In this document: piece by piece, positions 53,054-60,826 of the stretch
Numbering within the stretch: the stretch's first letter is position 1
Layout: every line of letters starts with the position of its first letter
NCBI RefSeq assembly: GCF_003287895.1
Contig: NZ_CP030280.1
Coordinates: 2,053,501 to 2,117,500 of the forward strand
Direction of reading: 5' to 3'
Source of the DNA: Blautia argi
GTDB taxonomy: Bacteria > Bacillota > Clostridia > Lachnospirales > Lachnospiraceae
DNA length: 64,000 nt
Position numbers and translations under genes: made by a program
Notes under the pieces: generated by a model
What the model was told of the DNA's origin: nothing
Database searches by the model: none
What the model saw: the letters and a program-made list of their open reading frames with translations, nothing else

Positions 53054-53341
53054 TTATTCTTCTGCTGTTTCTGCTGCTTCGGCAGTTACTTCCTCTGCAC
53101 TTTCTTCTTCTGCATCGTCCGGCAGAATGTGAACCTTTCCTTTGTAGATTTCCTCTACAGCGGTAGAAAGGGGTTTCTTACCATAGCTTGGAACCATGGC
53201 TTCTTTTCCTGCAATGAGCTGTCTTGCCCTCTTGCTGGTTGCAAGCACAACGGAGTAACGGCTGGTTACTAAGGGTTCGTCCTCCATTTCTGCACCTTCA
53301 TTGATGGCTTCCATTAATTCTGTGTAAGATGGGTGTATCAT
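53054..53341 (-). CDS. rpoZ: DNA-directed RNA polymerase subunit omega
   Basis: 95 residues. Omega-type core: MIHPSYTELMEAINEG, VTSRYSVVLATSKRARQLI, KKPLSTAVEEIYKGK. The C-terminal 25 residues are very acidic (DDAEEESAEE...). Helps assemble RNA polymerase. The ATG overlaps the gmk stop by 4 bases; gmk-rpoZ linkage is typical. Confidence 0.93.
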   Translation of the reverse strand: MIHPSYTELMEAINEGAEMEDEPLVTSRYSVVLATSKRARQLIAGKEAMVPSYGKKPLSTAVEEIYKGKVHILPDDAEEESAEEVTAEAAETAEE

Positions 53342-53976
53342 ACTTCTTCTCCTTTCTTAAATACAGCAATTTCTTCTGTGATTTTTTCTATAAAAGACTC
53401 CCGGTTTTTCACCGTGTCATGCTGGCTCTGAATAATCTTGTGCATGGTATCCACGCAGGTTTCGATTTCATCATTAATCAGGATATAATCGTATTTCGGC
53501 ATGCCCTTTGCCTCTTCTGCAGCTCTTGCCAGTCTGGATTCAATCACGTCCATACTCTCTGTACCTCTGTTTACCAGACGGCGTTTCAATTCCTCTGCAC
53601 TTGGCGGTGTTACAAAAAGCAGGAGAGTTTCCGGCAACTTTTCCTTTACCTTTAACGCACCCTGGATTTCAATTTCCAGAATCACGTCTTTTCCGGCATT
53701 TAACTGCTTCTCTACATATGCCTTTGGTGTTCCGTAATAATTTTCTACATACTGCGCATACTCAATCAATGCGTCCTGAAGAATCAGCTCTTCAAATTCC
53801 TGCTTTGTATGGAAAAAGTATTCTCTGCCATGCTCCTCACCCGGTCTGGGCGCTCTGGTTGTGGCAGAAATCGACAGGGCATAATTGTCATACTTCTCCA
53901 ACAGACGTTTCATCAGTGTTCCTTTTCCGGCACCGGAAAATCCGGATACCACTACTAAAATTCCTTTATCAGCCAT
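53338..53976 (-). CDS. gmk: Guanylate kinase
   Basis: 212 residues from ATG 53976. P-loop VSGFSGAGKGTLMK near 8-21; SISATTRAPRPGEEHGREYFF near 37-57 holds the GMP-binding region. Phosphorylates GMP and dGMP. Two ATGs are adjacent; the second (53976) has better spacing to GGGG (6 bases). It overlaps the end of remA. Longer upstream starts would place it deep inside remA and are not supported. Confidence 0.96.
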   Translation of the reverse strand: MADKGILVVVSGFSGAGKGTLMKRLLEKYDNYALSISATTRAPRPGEEHGREYFFHTKQEFEELILQDALIEYAQYVENYYGTPKAYVEKQLNAGKDVILEIEIQGALKVKEKLPETLLLFVTPPSAEELKRRLVNRGTESMDVIESRLARAAEEAKGMPKYDYILINDEIETCVDTMHKIIQSQHDTVKNRESFIEKITEEIAVFKKGEEV

Positions 53977-54241
53977 CATATTCCCCTTTTGTTTCGTTTT
54001 CTGAAAATGTTCCAAAACGCTTTGCAATGGTTTCCGGCTGCAGAGCAGATAACACAAGCATATCTCCGTCTGTAATCAGCACTGCCTTGGTCTTTCTTCC
54101 CTGGGTAGCGTCTACAGACCTGCCAGACTCCTTTGCTGCCTGTACCAGCCGTTTAATCGGGGCTGCGTCCGGGCTTACTACTGCTACAATTTTGTCCATA
54201 TTCACAACATTTCCAAATCCGATATTTAAAAGCTTTGCCAT
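53969..54241 (-). CDS. remA: RemA-family regulatory protein (DUF370)
   Basis: 90 residues. MAKLLNIGFGNVVNMDKIVA and the SVDATQGRKTKAVLITDGDMLVLSALQPETI core are the DUF370/RemA signature. In Bacillus RemA is a DNA-binding activator of matrix and osmoprotection genes; here the neighbours are yicC, gmk and rpoZ, the conserved clostridial cluster. Role in this organism inferred by family only. Confidence 0.93.
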   Translation of the reverse strand: MAKLLNIGFGNVVNMDKIVAVVSPDAAPIKRLVQAAKESGRSVDATQGRKTKAVLITDGDMLVLSALQPETIAKRFGTFSENETKGEYDG

Positions 54242-54255
54242 TGCTTTTCCTGCCT

Positions 54256-55134
54256 TTATTCAATATTTTGAATCTGTTCCCGGATTTTCTCGATTTCTGT
54301 CTTTAAATCAATGGCAAGATTAGAGGTTTCCAAATCGTTTGCCTTAGACAGAATAGTGTTTGCTTCCCGGTTCATTTCCTGTGCAATAAAGTCCAGCTTT
54401 CTGCCAATGCCGTCTTCTTCTGAAAGCACCTGTCCCATATGTACAATATGGCTTTTCAGACGCACGGTTTCCTCGTCTGTACAGATTTTATCTGCAAAGA
54501 GAACCACCTCTGCCGCAATACGGCTTTCTTCTATCTGGGTATCTGCCAAAAGCTCCTTTACCTTTGTTTCCAGCTTTTCTCTGTACTCCCTGATAATCTC
54601 CGGATATCTCACCTCTACCTGTGTGACCTTTTTATCCATGTCTGCCAGCTTCTGCAAAATATCCTGTTTTAAATGCGCACCCTCTCTGGTTCTGGTTTCC
54701 ACAAACTGCTCCGCAGCCTTGCGAAGCACGGCTTCCAATGCGCCCCAGAGTTCCTTCTCATCGCTTTCCTGCTCTTCCATGGTCAGCACCTCCGGATATC
54801 TGGAAAGGGCTGCTGCGTCCACCTCATCGTCCAGTCTGAAATCTTCGCTTATCCGGCGCAGACATTCCATGTACTGGGCTGCAAGCTCCTGATTGTACTT
54901 TACCGCCATTTTTCCCTGAGTATAGTCTTCACAGGTGATGAACAAATCCACCTTTCCCCTCTGGATATACTCCTTTAAAAGAGAACGGATAGAAGCTTCA
55001 AATACACTGAATTTCTTAGGCATTCTCATATTAATGTCCAGATAACGGTGATTGACAGATTTCATCTCTACTGTAATTTTCTTCTCTTCGTCTAACAATT
55101 CGGCTCTGCCAAAGCCGGTCATGCTTTTTATCAT
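54256..55134 (-). CDS. YicC family endoribonuclease
   Basis: 292 residues. MIKSMTGFGRAEL start, EMKSVNHRYLDINMRMP near 25-40, and the C-terminal GRKLDFIAQEMNREANTILSKA with LAIDLKTEIEKIREQIQNIE are family motifs. YicC proteins are reported RNases that act on small RNA or mRNA. First gene of yicC-remA-gmk-rpoZ, behind a strong promoter. Confidence 0.95.
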   Translation of the reverse strand: MIKSMTGFGRAELLDEEKKITVEMKSVNHRYLDINMRMPKKFSVFEASIRSLLKEYIQRGKVDLFITCEDYTQGKMAVKYNQELAAQYMECLRRISEDFRLDDEVDAAALSRYPEVLTMEEQESDEKELWGALEAVLRKAAEQFVETRTREGAHLKQDILQKLADMDKKVTQVEVRYPEIIREYREKLETKVKELLADTQIEESRIAAEVVLFADKICTDEETVRLKSHIVHMGQVLSEEDGIGRKLDFIAQEMNREANTILSKANDLETSNLAIDLKTEIEKIREQIQNIE

Positions 55135-55189
55135 GTCTGAACTCTTTCTTATGTCCTTGATTTACCGTAAGGCATAAACATACATGGTT

Positions 55190-55218
55190 ATTATAAGCCA
55201 ATCACACAAACCCGTCAA
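55190..55218 (-). promoter_or_regulatory. Predicted promoter of yicC-remA-gmk-rpoZ
   Basis: Minus strand TTGACG (55218-55213), 17-base spacer, TATAAT (55195-55190): near consensus. Confidence 0.85.
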
Positions 55219-55226
55219 ATATTTTT

Positions 55227-55255
55227 TTGCCTGAGTGGGAAATTTATGATAAAAT
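55227..55255 (+). promoter_or_regulatory. Predicted promoter of rqcH
   Basis: TTGCCT (55227-55232), 17-base spacer, TAAAAT (55250-55255). Back to back with the yicC promoter, their -35 boxes 8 bases apart, so a shared regulator is possible. Confidence 0.65.
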
Positions 55256-55282
55256 GAGTTCCAAACAGAAAGGAGATTTATT

Positions 55283-57031
55283 ATGGCTTTTGACGGAATT
55301 ACCATTGCCGGCATGGTAAAGGAATTTAAGGAAACCATTGTTGGCGGCAAAATCAATAAAATTGCACAGCCGGAACCAGACGAGCTGCTGCTTACCATAA
55401 AGAACAACAAAACCCAGTATCGGCTGCTGCTTTCAGCCAGCGCTTCTCTTCCTCTTATCTATTTTACAGATAAGAACAAGACCAGCCCTCTGACAGCTCC
55501 CAATTTCTGCATGCTTTTGAGAAAGCATGTAGGAAGCGGCAAGATTACAGCTGTAACGCAGCCGGATATGGAGCGTTCCATTGAGTTTCGCATTGAACAT
55601 CTAAACGAACTGGGAGATTTGTGCTTTAAAACTCTGGTCGTGGAAATCATGGGCAAACACAGCAATATTATTTTCCTAAATGAAGACCGCATGATTCTGG
55701 ACAGCATCAAACATGTGTCCTGCAATGTCAGCTCTGTCCGGGAGGTACTTCCCGGAAGGGATTATTTTCTTCCCAAAACACAGGAAAAAGCAAACCCATT
55801 GAACCTTTCCAAAGATACCTTTTATGACATGGTATATACAAAGCCCATGGCAGTGTCCAAGGGGATTTACACCTCTTTGACCGGTATCAGCCCCTGTATT
55901 GCCGAGGAAATCTGTTTTCGCGCCTCTGTGGACGGAAGCCTTTCCCCTCAGGCTCTTAATGACGCTGCAAAAGAGCATTTGTTCCACACCTTTATCCGTG
56001 TCATGGAAGATGTGAAAAATGGGGACTTTCAACCCAATATTGTGTACAATGCCAAGGGTGAACCTCTGGAATACGCAGCCATTCCTCTGACAAAATATAC
56101 ACAGGCAGAGAAAAAAGACTTTCCCTCCATGTCCGCCGTGCTGGAGCAATATTATGCACAGAAGGATCAGATTACCCGCATCCGCCAGAAATCTTCGGAT
56201 CTGCGGCGCATTGTCCAGACTGCTCTGGAACGCAACCGCAAAAAGTACGACCTGCAGACAAAGCAGATGAAGGATACAGAAAAAATGGACAAGTACAAGG
56301 TCTACGGGGAACTGATTAATACTTATGGCTATAATCTGGAAAGCGGCTGCAAATCCTTCCAGGCCTTAAACTACTATACCAATGAAGAAATCACCATTCC
56401 TCTGGACAGTACCATCACCCCCCAGGAAAATGCAAAAAAATATTTTGACCGCTACAACAAGCTGAAACGAACCGCACAGGCTCTTGAGGAACAGTTAAAG
56501 GAAACCTATGATGAGATTCTCCATCTGGAATCCGTCAGCACGGCTCTGGATATTGCCCTGACAGAAAGCGATCTGTCCCAGATTAAGGAAGAACTGACAG
56601 AATGTGGATATATAAAAAAACATTACACCAAAAAGAAAAAAGCACTGGAAAAATCAAAGCCTCTGCATTATATCTCCAGTGACGGCTATCACATTTATGT
56701 GGGGAAAAACAATTATCAGAACGAAGAACTGACCTTCAAATTTGCCACAGGCAATGACTGGTGGTTCCATGCAAAGAAAATGGCTGGCTCCCATGTCATT
56801 GTGAAAAGCAATAACGAAGAGCTGCCGGACAGAACCTTTGAAGAGGCAGGGCGGCTGGCTGCTTATTATTCCAGCGGGCGCACCGCTCCCAAGGTGGAAA
56901 TCGACTATATTCAGAAAAAACATGTGAAAAAGCCCAATGGCTCAAAACCGGGCTTTGTGGTGTACTACACCAACTATTCGCTTATGATTGAACCTGATAT
57001 TTCCGGAATCCGGTTGGCAGAGGAACTTTAA
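55283..57031 (+). CDS. rqcH: Rqc2/RqcH family NFACT protein (ribosome quality control)
   Basis: 582 residues. NFACT-N domain (MAFDGITIAGMVKEFKETI; LLSASASLPLIYFT), a long coiled-coil middle (about 290-430), and NFACT-R: SSDGYHIYVGKNNYQNEELT, DWWFHAKKMAGSHVI and AAYYSSGRTAPKVEIDYIQKKHVKKPNG. RqcH binds stalled 50S subunits with peptidyl-tRNA and drives Ala-tailing; earlier annotated as fibronectin-binding protein. AAAGGAG RBS 8 bases upstream. Confidence 0.96.
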   Translation: MAFDGITIAGMVKEFKETIVGGKINKIAQPEPDELLLTIKNNKTQYRLLLSASASLPLIYFTDKNKTSPLTAPNFCMLLRKHVGSGKITAVTQPDMERSIEFRIEHLNELGDLCFKTLVVEIMGKHSNIIFLNEDRMILDSIKHVSCNVSSVREVLPGRDYFLPKTQEKANPLNLSKDTFYDMVYTKPMAVSKGIYTSLTGISPCIAEEICFRASVDGSLSPQALNDAAKEHLFHTFIRVMEDVKNGDFQPNIVYNAKGEPLEYAAIPLTKYTQAEKKDFPSMSAVLEQYYAQKDQITRIRQKSSDLRRIVQTALERNRKKYDLQTKQMKDTEKMDKYKVYGELINTYGYNLESGCKSFQALNYYTNEEITIPLDSTITPQENAKKYFDRYNKLKRTAQALEEQLKETYDEILHLESVSTALDIALTESDLSQIKEELTECGYIKKHYTKKKKALEKSKPLHYISSDGYHIYVGKNNYQNEELTFKFATGNDWWFHAKKMAGSHVIVKSNNEELPDRTFEEAGRLAAYYSSGRTAPKVEIDYIQKKHVKKPNGSKPGFVVYYTNYSLMIEPDISGIRLAEEL

Positions 57032-57068
57032 TTCCTGTGTTCAGATAAGTTTTACCCTTCTAAAATCC

Positions 57069-57110
57069 AAATGGGAGATTGCACAAAATCTGTGTATCTC
57101 CCATTTTTTC
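57069..57110 (+). terminator. Rho-independent terminator of rqcH
   Basis: ATGGGAGAT (57071-57079) pairs with ATCTCCCAT (57096-57104), followed on the plus strand by a six-T run. Convergent with the sdpI gene, it may also end that transcript with lower efficiency. Confidence 0.85.
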
Positions 57111-57121
57111 AATATATCATC

Positions 57122-57760
57122 TTAAATCCCTTTCCTGTACAACGTATAGGAATACACAAAAGGAATCCCTGCTGTCAAAACCAGCAAAAGCACAACTCCG
57201 ACCTTTACCATAATCTCCGGTGCAAATGCCAGAAGCATCATGAGAAGTCCACCGAAAATCCACAGATAACCTGCCAGATGATGGGTCTTTCTCCAGTTTT
57301 CATCGCTGTTTAAGGTCCAGGGTGTCTTAATTCCCTGGGTATAATTTCGTCTGCACCGGGGCAGATAATTTCCGATAATCAAAAACAACAGCCCTATCAG
57401 AATCGGCACAATACGCTCTATGGGGATTTCATATCCCAACCCCCACAGCAGAGAGCAGGGAACCAGAAGAATGGACAGCACCGGAGAAAACCATTTTCCT
57501 ATGGTGCGAAGCACTCCCTCTATATTTTTCCGCTTCGGATCTGTATTCATACAAAAGTGAACCAGCATGTTCACGACTGCCATTCCCATGGGAAGCGCAA
57601 ATACAGTGACTGCTTTTGACATATACTGTCCTGTTGTTCCGTCCGCATACCATTTTGTGGGGATTTCCTGGGGAAGTTTGTTGTAAACCGCTATCCCAAA
57701 CACAATGGGAAGCAAACATAAAATGGTAGATAAAAGCATTTCTTTACTGTTTTTCTTCAT
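57122..57760 (-). CDS. SdpI family immunity/transport-like membrane protein
   Basis: 212 residues from ATG 57760 (GGAGGG 8 bases upstream). Six membrane segments; an N-terminal DUF1648 (YNKLPQEIPTKWYADGTTGQYMSK) and SdpI-type C-terminal part (LPRCRRNYTQGIKTPWTL, then RKTHHLAGYLWI). In Bacillus, SdpI protects from the SdpC killing toxin and sequesters the repressor SdpR. No sdpC is present here, so it may serve bacteriocin resistance or a general stress role. Overlaps sdpR by 17 bases. Confidence 0.9.
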   Translation of the reverse strand: MKKNSKEMLLSTILCLLPIVFGIAVYNKLPQEIPTKWYADGTTGQYMSKAVTVFALPMGMAVVNMLVHFCMNTDPKRKNIEGVLRTIGKWFSPVLSILLVPCSLLWGLGYEIPIERIVPILIGLLFLIIGNYLPRCRRNYTQGIKTPWTLNSDENWRKTHHLAGYLWIFGGLLMMLLAFAPEIMVKVGVVLLLVLTAGIPFVYSYTLYRKGI

Positions 57761-58025
57761 GTTCTTTCCCTCCAAACTGTGAGAACCATAACATTACTTC
57801 TTCAAATACAGTAACGTTAATCTCATAAAATACATAATTCTTATACTTACTCTCCAATATCAAACCCGCTTTTTTTAACTGGGATAAATGATAGGAAATC
57901 GTTGCCTGGGTCATGTCAAATTCTCTGGCAATCTCCCCCGCAGACTTCTTTCCGTCCTTCAGCATTATCAGTATCTGCCGTCGAACCGGGTCTGAAAGCG
58001 CTTTAAACGTTTCTGCAAATCCCAA
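57744..58025 (-). CDS. ArsR/SdpR family winged-helix repressor
   Basis: 93 residues, start TTG 58025 (AAAGGAG 8-9 bases upstream). ALSDPVRRQILIMLKDGKKSAGEIAREF and MTQATISYHLSQLKKAGLI form the ArsR winged helix. No CxC or other metal-binding cysteines are present, which fits SdpR-type rather than metal-sensing ArsR. Autoregulation through the palindrome at 58047-58070 is likely. Confidence 0.92.
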   Translation of the reverse strand: MGFAETFKALSDPVRRQILIMLKDGKKSAGEIAREFDMTQATISYHLSQLKKAGLILESKYKNYVFYEINVTVFEEVMLWFSQFGGKEHEEKQ

Positions 58026-58046
58026 ATTATCATCTCCTTTGCGATT

Positions 58047-58070
58047 CTATTTAGAAATATTTCTAAATAG
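58047..58070. promoter_or_regulatory. Operator palindrome of sdpRI
   Basis: A perfect 24-bp palindrome with half-site CTATTTAGAAAT. It starts directly downstream of the -10 box of the sdpRI promoter, at the expected transcription start, the right place for repression. Confidence 0.85.
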
Positions 58071-58099
58071 ATATTATCACCACTTCCCCAAAAAAGCAA
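58071..58099 (-). promoter_or_regulatory. Predicted promoter of sdpRI
   Basis: Minus strand TTGCTT (58099-58094), 17-base spacer, TAATAT (58076-58071), directly before the operator palindrome. The -35 box overlaps the end of the ogt terminator stem. Confidence 0.75.
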
Positions 58100-58134
58100 C
58101 ACCTATTTAGATTTTTTTCTAAATAGGTGTTGCT
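58095..58134. terminator. Strong hairpin ending ogt, with operator-like arms
   Basis: 17-bp perfect arms (58095-58111 and 58118-58134) with a six-base T loop; on the minus strand six T follow. The inner arms CTATTTAGA and TCTAAATAG are the same as in the sdpRI operator. Works as terminator of the ogt operon and could also be a second repressor site. Confidence 0.8.
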
Positions 58135-58181
58135 TTTAAAATTTTCTCTGCACAATCCTTATATCCATACGATAATCCAAC

Positions 58182-58658
58182 TCATTTCTTAAACTTAGCT
58201 TCTAATTGTAAAAGTGCTTCTTTCATCGCAAGTCCCCCTGCGTATCCGGTTAATCTTCCGTCTGCCCCGATTACCCTGTGACAGGGAACAACAATACCAA
58301 TGGGATTGCAGTGATTTGCCATTCCTACTGCTCTGCAGGCTTTGGGATTTCCGATTTTTTCTGCGATTTCTTTATAAGTACAGGTTTCTCCATAAGGAAT
58401 TTCCCGCAATGCCTGCCATACCTTTTTTTGAAATTCTGTTCCCCGCATATCCAGCGGAATGGTAAATTCCTTTCGTTTTCCAGCAAAGTATTGATCCATT
58501 TCTCTTTTTATCTGTCTGATAAGTGCATTCTCCTCAAAGATTTCCGAACTCTCTTGCTCTCCCTGAACCCCTAAAGATAACAACGCCTCTTCTGTACAGA
58601 GAATTTGCAAATCTCCCACCGGGCTTTTATAGATTGCGTGATATATTTGTTCATTCAT
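58182..58658 (-). CDS. ogt: Methylated-DNA--protein-cysteine methyltransferase
   Basis: 158 residues. Active-site IVVPCHRVIGADGRLTGYAGG near 125-145 and the helix-turn-helix FQKKVWQALREIPYGETCTY. Single-use repair of O6-methylguanine. Overlaps the GNAT gene by 8 bases. Confidence 0.95.
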   Translation of the reverse strand: MNEQIYHAIYKSPVGDLQILCTEEALLSLGVQGEQESSEIFEENALIRQIKREMDQYFAGKRKEFTIPLDMRGTEFQKKVWQALREIPYGETCTYKEIAEKIGNPKACRAVGMANHCNPIGIVVPCHRVIGADGRLTGYAGGLAMKEALLQLEAKFKK

Positions 58659-59418
58659 AGTGAACTCCTTTCACCTCATACGCGATATACGGCGCTTCCA
58701 GCTCATATCCCAGCTTTTTTGCCAATGCCAGGGAAACCTCTGTATGGGCGTCCCAGGAAGGGCAAAACCCCTCTTTTAAACACTCCAGAATCAGTCTGGC
58801 AGAACAGGCAAACGCCAGCCCTTTCCTGCGGTATTCTTTTTTTGTGTCCACTTCAATTTCAATACCACCCTGCCATGCAGAATAAGACGATGCCCCGGAA
58901 ACAGGCTTGCCATTTTTCAAAACCAGGACACCTCTGCCGTATTGTCGGAATTTCTCATAATCAGAAAATTGAGCAGTGAAATCTCTGCTCCATTCCTCTT
59001 CTTTACACCTTTTATAAAATGCTCTGTCAATATCCTGAAAAGTATACCCTTTGGGAAGCTTTGAGGCCTGTTTTAAAAGCTCTGTGTCGAAATTCTCTGT
59101 CTTCTTTTTCATACGATAACGGGTTATTTTTCTAAGATGACCAATATAGCTTTCCTCAATCAGTCTTCCCCAAAATTTATCCGGTGGAACCAATATCCGA
59201 AAATCAGGATTGCTCTCTTTTGGCAGAAAGGTGACCAGTCCTCTGTCCGGTTCCCCGTCAAAAAAAGTAAAATCTCCAAGCACTGCCAATGCTGCCCGAA
59301 TCTGTTCTGCTTCTTTCACATAAAAACTTCCCATGATACCCTGCTTACAGGACCAGAGAAAAGATTCCCGGGTATTCTGAAAAAAATCTGCCATTTTTGC
59401 AGGTTCCATGCGTACCAT
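58651..59418 (-). CDS. GNAT family N-acetyltransferase
   Basis: 255 residues. GNAT core in the C-terminal half: GRGVLVLKNGKPVSGASSYS, IEIEVDTKKEYRRKGLAFACSARLI (the acetyl-CoA loop RRKGLA) and a final ALAKKLGYELEAPYIAYEV. This is the GNAT_acetyltran (PF12746-like) branch with an N-terminal extension. Substrate unknown. Lies between the MFS and ogt genes; 3 bases after the MFS stop. Confidence 0.85.
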   Translation of the reverse strand: MVRMEPAKMADFFQNTRESFLWSCKQGIMGSFYVKEAEQIRAALAVLGDFTFFDGEPDRGLVTFLPKESNPDFRILVPPDKFWGRLIEESYIGHLRKITRYRMKKKTENFDTELLKQASKLPKGYTFQDIDRAFYKRCKEEEWSRDFTAQFSDYEKFRQYGRGVLVLKNGKPVSGASSYSAWQGGIEIEVDTKKEYRRKGLAFACSARLILECLKEGFCPSWDAHTEVSLALAKKLGYELEAPYIAYEVKGVHYE

Positions 59419-59421
59419 GAT

Positions 59422-60603
59422 TTACCTCCTCTCCCAAAAAACCAAAACAACCCCAACGCCTGCTACAAAAATTCCAAGTCCTGTGAAAGCTGCGGCAACA
59501 GAAAATTCTTTTGCTGCCCAGCCTACCGTTGGGCTCAAAATAACCATAAAAACACTGTACAGCATGCTGCTCACTGACACCAGCGTAGCACGAATTTCAC
59601 TGGAAAACAGCTTTTGATTCTCGCTTTCAATACGAAGTATAAGAAGTTCTTCTATTCCGTGTGCAAGCCCTGCTGCCAGAACAGACATTATCAGATGGGA
59701 ACTGCTGCTCCCAATAATACACACTCCTACAAAAAAGCTGCCTGCAAGCATCAGCTTTCTCAACTTTATTTTTTCTGTTTTTCCTCCCAAAGTTGCTCCC
59801 ACCATGCTGAAAAGGGAAATTATCAGTAAGGGAATCCCTATCCATTCTGCGCTTAATCCGCAGGCAACCAAATGCTCCTGCATAATCATATAGATAACAT
59901 AACACCCGGCAGATACAAGTCCACCAAGAAGCATACGCCTGCATGCCAGAGGATTTCCCCTTAAAAAATTCACACTCTGCTCCGCATAAGACTTCAACTC
60001 TCTTTTCATATCTTTCAGAGTCAGCCCTTCCCGTTTTTCTTTTCTTCCTGCCTGAGTTTCACAAAGCCTCAGAGCCACCAGAGAGCTTAAAATCCCCTGC
60101 GCCACAGCAATCAGATATGCGTTCCGATATCCGAGAGCCACTGTCACCACACTCATGCAATTCGTCAAAGCAAAAATTCCCAGATACAGATTTTCCTGTA
60201 TGGAGGAGACCTTTAAATAGCCTGCCTCCTGCCCACATTCCAAAAGGCTGTCATAAGTCAGCGCCTCCCTGGTACCTGACACCAGATTGTAGCTAAACGC
60301 ATTCAGACCCATAGCAATTAAAATCACCCAAAACCAATCTGTAACAATCATACAGAAAGCTCCTGCCGCTGATATCAGCCCTGCTAAAATCAAAGTTTTT
60401 CGCCGTCCTATCATATCAGACAGCATGCCGCTAGGAATCTCACAGCACATGCTGACCATATGGAAAAATCCCTCTGCAAGCCCTGCCTGAGTCAGAGAAA
60501 ATCCCCTTCCCAAAAGAAATAAAACCCACACTGCATCTACAATTTGAAATCCACTGATTATTTCATAGAGATATAAATTACGAAGTTGTTTTTTGATATT
60601 CAT
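59422..60603 (-). CDS. MFS transporter
   Basis: 393 residues from ATG 60603; twelve membrane segments. GEIPSGMLSDMIGRRKTLILAGL-type motif A (CEIPSGMLSDMIGRRK near 55-70) is clear. Probably a drug or metabolite exporter. The track to TTG 60624 is open but ATG with GAGTGG upstream is preferred. Cotranscribed with the GNAT and ogt genes. Confidence 0.88.
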   Translation of the reverse strand: MNIKKQLRNLYLYEIISGFQIVDAVWVLFLLGRGFSLTQAGLAEGFFHMVSMCCEIPSGMLSDMIGRRKTLILAGLISAAGAFCMIVTDWFWVILIAMGLNAFSYNLVSGTREALTYDSLLECGQEAGYLKVSSIQENLYLGIFALTNCMSVVTVALGYRNAYLIAVAQGILSSLVALRLCETQAGRKEKREGLTLKDMKRELKSYAEQSVNFLRGNPLACRRMLLGGLVSAGCYVIYMIMQEHLVACGLSAEWIGIPLLIISLFSMVGATLGGKTEKIKLRKLMLAGSFFVGVCIIGSSSSHLIMSVLAAGLAHGIEELLILRIESENQKLFSSEIRATLVSVSSMLYSVFMVILSPTVGWAAKEFSVAAAFTGLGIFVAGVGVVLVFWERR

Positions 60604-60673
60604 TTTGCACCACTCTTTTCTCAATAAATTTTTGTCGAATGATGCCCAGTTTTAGAATTGAAAATGACAAAAC

Positions 60674-60778
60674 TCAAGGAGTTTTCAGACAAATTTTCCT
60701 AAAAATGGGCGCACTTATAGCCTGAACACCAAAATTGTTGCCTTTTTGAACCATCAAATACGGTGTTTTCCAGCCCAT
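60674..60778 (-). CDS. Possible small protein (34 residues) with strong ribosome binding site
   Basis: ATG 60778 is preceded by AAGGAGG with 7-base spacing, a near-ideal signal. The frame encodes MGWKTPYLMVQKGNNFGVQA followed by 14 residues ending in CLKTP. No known family. It lies between two MFS genes in the same direction and inside nested inverted repeats (60708-60787), so it may be a small protein, a leader peptide for the downstream MFS gene, or a mobile repeat. Confidence 0.45.
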   Translation of the reverse strand: MGWKTPYLMVQKGNNFGVQAISAPIFRKICLKTP

Positions 60779-60787
60779 TTGTGCGCC
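60708..60787. repeat. Nested inverted repeat around the 34-residue frame
   Basis: Outer arms GGCGCAC (60708-60714) and GTGCGCC (60781-60787); inner arms AACACC (60725-60730) and GGTGTT (60762-60767). The outer arm covers the end of the ribosome binding site, so folding could hide it. Confidence 0.5.
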
Positions 60788-60826
60788 TCCTTTTCCTCAA
60801 AATTTCTTTCACTATAACACAGGTTT

